From Candidatus Omnitrophota bacterium (GTDB lineage Bacteria > Omnitrophota > Gorgyraeia > JAFGIU01): 32,362 nucleotides of DNA. The DNA is taken from contig JAFGIU010000104.1 of NCBI GenBank assembly GCA_016929445.1, positions 1 to 32,362 of the forward strand, written 5' to 3'. Shown here one piece after another: positions 23,130 to 29,500 of this stretch. The translations under genes were made by a program, and so were the position numbers. The notes under the pieces were generated by a model. The model was given only the letters and a program-made list of their open reading frames with translations, did not search any database and was not told the origin of the DNA. Numbering within the stretch: the stretch's first letter is position 1; every line of letters begins with the position of its first letter.

Positions 23130-24356
23130 ATGTCCCGCAAATTCTTCGCCATATTCCTCATCCTCGTAACCCTCTCCGCCTCCGCCTGCGTGGAGCGCAA
23201 ACTCATCGTCAAATCCGATCCGTCCGGTGCGGAAGTCTTCCTGGACCAATCCGAAACACCCGAAGGGGTGACGCCCCTGGAAATGTCCTTCCTCAATTAC
23301 GGCAAACGCCACATCCGGCTCAGCTATGAAGGCTACTACGACATTCAAACGGTGGAGCAGTTCAAAGGCCCGTGGTACTCCATTCCCGGCCCGGACTTTG
23401 TGATGGAGAATTTGTGGCCCTTTACTTTGCGCGATTACAATACTTTTGACTATACGCTCCGGCCCTTGCCTGAGGGCGAGATCGAGCCCGCGAGCGTGAC
23501 CGAACCGGTGGATTTTGAGAAATACGCGGAGCAGATCAAGGACCCGGATCCGGACTTGCGCCAGGAAGCCATTCTGCGTTTGGGCGGCCTGCGCAACCCG
23601 CGAGCCGTCGAGCTCATGGAGAGCGCAACCTATGATGTGAATGAGTTTGTGCGCGCGGATGCGCTCTCGGGCCTGCGTTTGGTGCAGGGCGCTGAGTCGG
23701 GTGCCCGTATTCTGGAGATGAGCCATGACCCCTCTTCCGAGGTGCGCCTGCGGGCCGTGAATGCGATGGAACTTTTGCAGCTGGAGGAGGGGAGAGATGT
23801 ATTGGCCATGATGCTGCACGACCGGGATCCGCGCGTGCGCGTGGCAGCCATTGAGGCGCTCAACAGTTACAAGGAACTCCCTCCTGAGATCATGAATCTC
23901 ATGGTGAAGCTCTTTAGGCAGGACGATTCCGGAGTGCGGCGCGCAGCCGTGCGGGCCTTTGGCCAGCGGCCCGAGACCAGTGCCAAACACCTCAAACAGC
24001 TGCGTGCGCGGCTCAAGGACTGGAATGTCGTGGTGCGGCGTGCGGCTGTGGAGAGTGTGTTCCGCCAGCAAGATGTGGAGGCAGTGCCGCAGTTAGTGCG
24101 CATGCTGCGCGACGGCGACGACAAAATCAGGAACAACGTGGCCGCGCACCTCGGCGAGCTTCTCCGCCCCGAACACGAAAAGCTCATTATCCAGAGGCTG
24201 CGCAGCGGCAAAGCCTTTGAACGCCGCGTGGCCGCGGAGTTGGCGCTCAACTTCAAAGGCCCCGAGATCCTGGCCGCCTTGGAACACGCCCACGAACGCG
24301 AGCAAGACCGCTACGCGCGCGCCGTCATGGAAGGCTCCCTCAAAAAACTGAAGTAG
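23130..24356 (+). CDS. PEGA and HEAT-repeat lipoprotein
   Basis: From ATG 23130 the 408-residue protein has a signal peptide with lipobox SASAC (Cys 20), then a PEGA domain (about 24-75; KLIVKSDPSGAEVFLDQ, GVTPLEMSFLNYGKRHIRLSYEGY), a linker, and a long series of HEAT-like helical repeats from about 130 to the end (for example DPDPDLRQEAILRLGGLRNPRAV, DRDPRVRVAAIEALNSY). Such proteins sit on the envelope and act as scaffolds or bind other proteins or glycans; no catalytic site is visible. GGGAG lies 3 nt before the ATG; the in-frame ATG at 23112 is inside a family C repeat and gives a poorer signal peptide. Confidence 0.85.
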   Translation: MSRKFFAIFLILVTLSASACVERKLIVKSDPSGAEVFLDQSETPEGVTPLEMSFLNYGKRHIRLSYEGYYDIQTVEQFKGPWYSIPGPDFVMENLWPFTLRDYNTFDYTLRPLPEGEIEPASVTEPVDFEKYAEQIKDPDPDLRQEAILRLGGLRNPRAVELMESATYDVNEFVRADALSGLRLVQGAESGARILEMSHDPSSEVRLRAVNAMELLQLEEGRDVLAMMLHDRDPRVRVAAIEALNSYKELPPEIMNLMVKLFRQDDSGVRRAAVRAFGQRPETSAKHLKQLRARLKDWNVVVRRAAVESVFRQQDVEAVPQLVRMLRDGDDKIRNNVAAHLGELLRPEHEKLIIQRLRSGKAFERRVAAELALNFKGPEILAALEHAHEREQDRYARAVMEGSLKKLK

Positions 24357-24381
24357 CTTGTCGGCGTCTATCTGGGCCGCT

Positions 24382-24416
24382 CACCCTGAGGAGCCGCGCA
24401 GCGGCGTCTCGAAGGG
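24382..24416. repeat. Family E REP-like palindrome
   Basis: CACCCTGAGGAGCCGCGC followed by AGCGGCGTCTCGAAGGG forms an imperfect hairpin and looks like a REP sequence type I remember from many bacterial genomes. The gap 24357-24610 otherwise holds a family B fragment (24417-24436) and a promoter. Confidence 0.6.
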
Positions 24417-24487
24417 CACAAGTGGCGCCTGATACCGGAGCCGGACTCGCCATGACGGATTGAACACCCGGGATCCGCATCAACCCA

Positions 24488-24507
24488 CTGTAACTCAGTG
24501 ATATAAT
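24488..24507 (+). promoter_or_regulatory. Extended -10 promoter with overlapping small inverted repeat
   Basis: TG-A-TATAAT (24499-24507) is a perfect extended -10; no good -35 is visible. CACTG-TAACT-CAGTG, an inverted repeat directly upstream and overlapping the TG, could be an operator. It serves the DUF486 gene. Confidence 0.6.
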
Positions 24508-24610
24508 GTCCGCACTAAAGTCAGCCGACTGTATGCGCTGAAGATGTGGAGCAGAAACGACTTTAGGAGGTTTGATTCGTGGCATGCAGCAATGGAGACA
24601 TGAGAAATAC

Positions 24611-24961
24611 ATGAACCCAGTACTCTCTTTAGTATGTTTGCTTGTTTGCAGTAACGTATTCATGACCTTTGCATGGTACGCTCATCTGAAGGAGTTAAAT
24701 AATAAGCCGTGGATAATAGCAGCGCTTGTTAGTTGGGGTATTGCGCTTTTTGAATATCTCCTTCAGGTTCCGGCAAACCGTATTGGATACACCGTATTGG
24801 ATATCGGACAACTCAAGATCATTCAAGAGGTCATTACGCTCACAGTCTTTATACCTTTTTCCTTTATATACATGAAAGAACCGTTGCGATTTGACTATTT
24901 ATGGGCAGGGTTGTGTCTTGTCGGGGCAGTATTTTTCATGTTTCGTCACAGATTTGTTTAA
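24611..24961 (+). CDS. DUF486 (DMT-like) small membrane protein
   Basis: The 116-residue protein has four membrane helices and the SNVFMTFAWYAHLK start typical of DUF486, a family related to small drug/metabolite transporters; the substrate is unknown. The motifs VPANRIGY and LKIIQEVITL also fit. The start is uncertain: ATG 24611 gives the family start but has no strong ribosome site, while AGGAGG (24565-24570) lies 13 nt before an in-frame ATG at 24584, which would add nine residues. The gene is clearly richer in AT than its neighbours and uses different codons, suggesting recent gain. Confidence 0.85.
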   Translation: MNPVLSLVCLLVCSNVFMTFAWYAHLKELNNKPWIIAALVSWGIALFEYLLQVPANRIGYTVLDIGQLKIIQEVITLTVFIPFSFIYMKEPLRFDYLWAGLCLVGAVFFMFRHRFV

Positions 24962-24984
24962 CGGATGAACGCTTGCGAAAAACC

Positions 24985-25431
24985 ATGCCAAATACAATCT
25001 GCAAACTCATGGCCACATTAGGCGGGGCCGGCTTCAGTCCTGTGGCCCCCGGCACAGTGGGGAGCGCCCTGACTGCTGTGCTCTGGTTTGTGTTGCAGCC
25101 TTCTCTGACTGCGCAGGGGATTGTGTTGCTGATCCTGCTGGGGCTTGGTTGGTGGAGCTCTGAAGTCTTCGCCAAAAAACTCAACGCCAAAGACCCTTCC
25201 ATTATTGTGGTGGACGAAGCAGCCGGCATGTGGATTGCGCTGCTGGCCGTGCCCCATAACGTGTGGGCCGTTCTTGGGGCCTTTGCGCTCTTCCGGTTTT
25301 TCGACATTGTGAAGCGGGGGCCGGTGAAGCAAGCCGAAGCCCTGCCCGGCGGCTTGGGGATTATGGCTGATGATGTGGTGGCAGGATTATTTGCCCGTGC
25401 AGTGATAGCGCTGCTTTTGGTCTTCTTCTAA
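24985..25431 (+). CDS. pgpA: Phosphatidylglycerophosphatase A
   Basis: PgpA removes phosphate from phosphatidylglycerophosphate to make phosphatidylglycerol at the inner membrane. The 148-residue protein has GGAGFSPVAPGTVGS (13-27), DPSIIVVDEAAGMWIAL (about 70-86) with metal-binding-type acidic residues, and FRFFDIVKRGPVKQAEALPGG, all family marks. ATG 24985 lacks a clear ribosome site; TTG 24973 is an alternative. Its stop codon overlaps that of the convergent nucleotidyltransferase gene by 2 nt, and no terminator is visible between them. Confidence 0.93.
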   Translation: MPNTICKLMATLGGAGFSPVAPGTVGSALTAVLWFVLQPSLTAQGIVLLILLGLGWWSSEVFAKKLNAKDPSIIVVDEAAGMWIALLAVPHNVWAVLGAFALFRFFDIVKRGPVKQAEALPGGLGIMADDVVAGLFARAVIALLLVFF

Positions 25432-25982
25432 GCGGAAGCCATCTCCCACTCCTCAACCACGCCCAGGTCCTGGGCCTTTTCCCTCACCAGGTTCCGGTCG
25501 AGTTGGTCCTCAAGAGACTCCATCATGGCTTGGATGTCGCGGATGTGCTTTTCGGATTTGCCTTCCTTGAAAAACTGAAGCTTGCGGACAATGACATACT
25601 CCGGGGGCGCCAGCCAGACGTCTCCGCCCGCAAAGTCCGATTGCCTGCGTTTGGCCATGGCCCACCGGTGGAGGGGATCTTCGCCGGCCAGGTACACATC
25701 CGCCTTATACATACTGTCGTGATGGATGATATTGAAGTGTCCGCGAATGCGCCGTTTTTGTTCGATGATGAGCACTTCCTCCGGCGGCAGGTAGAATGCA
25801 TCCGCAGGGAATCCCTGAATCAGCTTGTCCACGTCTGCCTTTTTGAGCTCCAGCACAAGATCCAGATCGTTGGTGAAGCGGGGCTCTCCGTAGAGCATGG
25901 CGGCGACGGAACCGGTAATCATGTAGGGAAGCTGAATCTCATCCAGCCGTCTTGTGAATTCGAGAACCTTAGTCTCCAGCAC
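25428..25982 (-). CDS. Nucleotidyltransferase-fold protein (AbiEii/DUF6036-like)
   Basis: The 184-residue protein has a complete nucleotidyltransferase triad: GS (24-25), D39 and D41 in NDLDLVLEL, and a third Asp, D95, in YKADVY. The C-terminal half (VWLAPPEYVIVRKLQFFKEGKSEKHIRDIQAM) matches the AbiEii/DUF6036-type proteins, some relatives of which are toxins that add nucleotides to tRNA or protein. It starts at GTG 25982, overlapping the upstream small gene by 14 nt, so the two are made together. Its target is unknown. It may be one half of a toxin-antitoxin-like pair, or a housekeeping modifier; the sequence does not decide. Confidence 0.82.
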   Translation of the reverse strand: MLETKVLEFTRRLDEIQLPYMITGSVAAMLYGEPRFTNDLDLVLELKKADVDKLIQGFPADAFYLPPEEVLIIEQKRRIRGHFNIIHHDSMYKADVYLAGEDPLHRWAMAKRRQSDFAGGDVWLAPPEYVIVRKLQFFKEGKSEKHIRDIQAMMESLEDQLDRNLVREKAQDLGVVEEWEMASA

Positions 25983-26169
25983 TGAGAATGCACTCCTTTA
26001 CAGCCTGGCGGATTTGGTCCTCGCTCCAGTCGGGGTTTTGCTCCTTGAACCAGGACCACTTTGTCTGCCAGGCCAGTTGGAACATGTCCTCGATGAGCTG
26101 GAGCTTTTTGGCGGTGGAGGCCTCCTGAAGAAGCCTCTTTTGGACAGGGTGCATGCGGTAGCGTTCCAT
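25969..26169 (-). CDS. Small WSE-motif protein paired with the nucleotidyltransferase
   Basis: The 66-residue protein is almost all helix, with a charged start (MERYRMHPVQKRLLQEA), a middle helix (KKLQLIEDMFQLAWQTKWSWFKE) and a PDWSEDQIRQAVKECIL motif (46-62). I recall similar small proteins with 'P-E/D-W-S-E' placed just before nucleotidyltransferase genes in many bacteria. ATG 26169 lies only 7 nt after a TATAAT, so the message may be leaderless; ATG at residue 6 is the alternative start. It overlaps the next gene by 14 nt. A partner or antitoxin role is inferred from this arrangement only. Confidence 0.72.
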   Translation of the reverse strand: MERYRMHPVQKRLLQEASTAKKLQLIEDMFQLAWQTKWSWFKEQNPDWSEDQIRQAVKECILSAGD

Positions 26170-26176
26170 GGCCCCT

Positions 26177-26182
26177 ATTATA
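26177..26182 (-). promoter_or_regulatory. -10 box directly before the WSE-motif gene
   Basis: TATAAT on the minus strand (26182 to 26177) ends 7 nt before the ATG. No good -35 is present at 16-18 bp. If used, transcription starts at or next to the start codon. Confidence 0.45.
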
Positions 26183-26199
26183 CAGGCAAGAAGAATCCC

Positions 26200-26255
26200 G
26201 GGGACAGGTCTCGCCAGCCCCTTTGATTGCAACGGGTTTTGCGAGAACCGTCCCC
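26200..26255. repeat. Family A inverted repeat, copy 4
   Basis: Arms GGGGACAGGTCTCGC (26200-26214) and GCGAGAACCGTCCCC (26241-26255) pair with two or three mismatches around a 26-nt loop. It separates the minus-strand module from the exoprotein leader. Confidence 0.8.
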
Positions 26256-26296
26256 GAGGCTCCCCAAATCTTACGCGTCCGGTAAGGTATTTTTCG

Positions 26297-26325
26297 TTGA
26301 CACTTTTTCTCTAACCCGTCACCAT
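26297..26325 (+). promoter_or_regulatory. Possible promoter of the exoprotein leader
   Basis: A perfect TTGACA (26297-26302) has only a weak -10 candidate (CACCAT, 26320-26325) at 17 bp. Transcription from here would give a leader of about 210 nt. Confidence 0.35.
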
Positions 26326-26336
26326 TGAAACAACTT

Positions 26337-26512
26337 AGGTCTATGTGGCTATATGACCTTCGTCAGGTAATTAGTCTCATGCGGGGACGCGCATTAGTTT
26401 TAAGGTTCTGTGTCAGGGGCATCTTGAGAGGCACTCAGACGACCACACGCGATCATTGCGTCAATACAGAACCTGACTTTCTGCCCGGAAGCGATTCGCT
26501 TTCGGGTTTTTT
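26337..26512 (+). ncRNA. Structured leader RNA of the exoprotein gene (candidate riboswitch or attenuator)
   Basis: The stretch before the exoprotein gene folds by eye into several stems: AGGTC/GACCT (26337-26341, 26355-26359), ATGCG/CGCAT around 26369-26384, a closing stem AGGTTCTGT/ACAGAACCT (26403-26411 and 26466-26474, perfect 9 bp) enclosing smaller hairpins including ACGC/GCGT, and then an intrinsic terminator. The order folded domain, terminator, ribosome site, start codon is that of a riboswitch or attenuator. I compared it from memory with c-di-GMP-I and several other classes and found no match. Confidence 0.5.
26484..26512 (+). terminator. Intrinsic terminator inside the exoprotein leader
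   Basis: A 10-bp stem CCCGGAAGCG / CGCTTTCGGG (one G-U pair), a 3-nt loop and then six T. It ends 28 nt before the ATG of the exoprotein gene and has no gene upstream on this strand to terminate for about 1 kb, which points to a regulatory role. Confidence 0.85.
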
Positions 26513-26540
26513 GTTTGCCCTCAAACCACGGAGTCCGTCC

Positions 26541-29500
26541 ATGCCAAAACTGCTCACCACTCCCCAACAGCTCACCCTTGCAATACTACTCAACTTGATG
26601 CTGGTCATGCCTGCCTTGGGTTTGCCGGAACTCAAGGAAGTGGCCTCGGGCCAGGCCCAGTTCGATATCCAGGGCAAGGCCATGCAGGTAAACCAGGCCA
26701 CAGACAAAATGATTGCCGATTACCACAGCTTTTCTATTGCGGGCGATGAGGCCGTGCGTTTTGCGCAGCCTTCGGCGAGCAGCGTGGCCTTGAACCGGGT
26801 GGTGGGCGCGGATCCTTCGGCTATCTTCGGCCAGCTTCAGGCCAACGGGCAGATCTTTTTGGTGAATCCGCAGGGAGTGTTGTTTGGGCCCGGCTCCAGG
26901 GTGGATGTGGGGGCCTTGGCGGCTTCCACCTTGGACATCCAGAATCAGGATTTTCTTGCGGGTAAGTGGGCCTTTGCGGGCGAGGGCGGGGCTGCTGTGG
27001 TGAACCAGGGAACGCTGACGGCCGCGCCCGGCGGTTATGTGGCGCTGATCGGTGAGCAAGTGCGGAATGAGGGCGTGATTCGCGCGGACGGGGGATCGGC
27101 GGTTCTCGCGGCCGGCGAGCAACTGGTGCTGCAGTTGGACTCTCAGGGGCTGATTAGTGTGGTGTTGGATGGGGGTGTGGAGGGGGTGGAAGAGGGCGGT
27201 GAAGCGCTCGTGGTGAATGCGGGGGCCGTCAATACGGAAGGGTTTGCAGAGGGGAACCAGATTGTTGTGAATGCGGGTCAGATTCAAATCGTGAGTGCTG
27301 GGGATGTTGTGCTCGAATCTGGATCTGAGATCAGTGCGCGCGGCAGAGGCAGCGAATCCAATGGCGGTGTGGTGAATGTTTTTGGTGCTCGTGACGGCAT
27401 TCTAGCTGATGGATCACTCATCGATGTGCGCGGCGGTGAAATTTCCGGGGATGGGGGCTTTGTGGAGTTCTCGGCGGCGCGCAATGTGGAGTTGAACGGC
27501 GGGCGGATTGAGGCCGGGGCCTTCGAGGGGCAAAGCGGAAGGGTGCTGATTGACCCCGACACAATCTTTGTCAATTCCGACTATTTCTCTTGGGGAGCAG
27601 ACATCGATCTTGCTGCAGATAAGGGCGTGTATGTTGCGGATGGTGTTGTGGTATCGAGCAGACAAGTAGCTAGTGGAGATCATCTGAATGGAGCTTCAAC
27701 GGGCCGTTCCGGGCGCATTACCTTTTTTTCTCCACACATCGAGATTGGTAACAACGTGGTCATTGTGGCTCATGCCGACAACGGTTTTCAGGGCAATACG
27801 GTTCAGTTGGGCGCGGAAGTGTGGAAGTCGTCGGCATGGCTTGCAGGAGTCCCTTTTGAAAATGAGCTCACAGCAGATGCACGCCTGATTTTGGGTAAGT
27901 CAGTGCAGGTGAGGGGTAGAGATATCGACATGACGGCATCGGCCAGATCTACCGTTACGGCTGAGATCGATTCGGACGAAACGGTCTCTGCTGACCTAAC
28001 AGATCTGGATATGTGGGTGAATGAGGACAAGATTTTTCCAGTTGATGCGATGGGACGAGGTATTAAGTCTGAGGCCAATGCAGAGCTTTCCATTGGGGAA
28101 GGAACGGTGCTTGCTGCCGACCAACAGTTGACAGTGGAAGCGAGCTCAAAACCCACAGCCCGGCTGTGGTATTCAGGTCCGGCACCGGGATTGATGTATG
28201 CAAGCTCAGAAGGAAATTCCAATGTTTATGTGGGCCCTAACGCGAATCTTTCTGCCGGCGCAGAAATTCAAATTACCTCTAATATGCTCAACACCTCGGA
28301 TCTTCGTGTAGAAGATACCTCGATTCTCGCCGGAAGACCGAACGATTGGCCCATGGCCTATGGGAAACGGATCACCAACTCATATTTGCTTGTGGATGAG
28401 GGAGCGAGGATTTCCGCACCAGGAGTCACAATCTATTCTGATGTCAATTGGACAAGGCCCCTGATTGAGGATGGTGTTCGGATCCGTGGCGGAAGACGTG
28501 GAGCTGTGGCTGTTAGCGACAATGAGGCCGTGGTGGAGAGTGTGTTTAAAGGGATTGGTCGGGCTGATGAGTTTTTCATCCTGGCGGTTGGGAACTACGA
28601 GGACGACTATAGGACCACCGCCGAATCTTCCGGTGGTTTAGTCTGGAGATCAGGTTCCAGAGCAGAAGCTCTTTCTGAGTTTTTAAGCGGGCGACTCGCG
28701 AATGAGTCATTGGATACTTCGGGAGTTGAACGGATTCCTGCCGTCGCGATTACCCGAGATCAAATGACGAGCTTGAATTCGGTGGAAGGTGGAGCGGATA
28801 TCCTCTCAAATGGAGACCTGCTAGTAGAAACGGCAGCTATTGGTACTTCTGAATTTGAAGCAGTTAATCGAAGCCCCTTTGGTGCGGGGACAGCCTTGGC
28901 GATTGGAGAGGTCCTCAGAGAAGCCGTGGGCATTGTCCGGGATGAATCCATTTTGGATGCAAATCGAATAATCGAGATTTTGACAGCATCTGATGAAAGA
29001 GACCGTGGTCATCAGTGGTATCGTTTCTCCCCTGAGTTTGCTTGGGAAGCTCCGGAGGCCTTGTCCCACGATACGGGTCAATGGCTAGGTTCCGCAATCG
29101 ACAAGCTGGAGGACCAGGTGCCCTCGGCTTTGGGAGAAGGTTTGGAAGGAATCTCTGATATGTTGGATGAGGATAAAATTCTGGAGGAGGAGCCTGTCTT
29201 GGATTGGGGCACCGATCCCAGAGTGACCACGGGGACGCGTATTGAAAATGTCCTAAGTGCTGCTACGGCTGTAGTAAAAGATGAGGTCGTTATCAACGGC
29301 CGTTTGCTCCCTACCGAGGATTGGCAAGGGGTTATGATCGCTGCACAACCAGGAATTGAGTCCATAAATCGAGTTCAAGGCGAGAGCGGCAATGTGTACA
29401 ATATTGCTCGCTATACCGCGCGGACCGATGCCCATGTTGCGGATCAGGTTCAGATTCAAGCAAACGGGAGTGTGGAGATGTTTGCTGGGCATCGTCTGAG

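Noticed and set aside
25503-25985. A 160-codon open frame on the plus strand opposite the nucleotidyltransferase
   Set aside because: It is a shadow of the minus-strand gene, which has family motifs, a catalytic triad and a coupled start; the plus-strand translation has no recognisable feature.
26337-26480. c-di-GMP-I (GEMM) riboswitch in the exoprotein leader
   Set aside because: The expected conserved GCAAAGCC-type and GNRA tetraloop/receptor elements are not visible, so I leave the class open.
26325-26540. In-frame extension of the exoprotein by 72 codons
   Set aside because: The stretch carries stems and an intrinsic terminator, lacks a ribosome site at its TTG, and would place the signal peptide 72 residues inside the protein. 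ATG 26541 has a good ribosome site.
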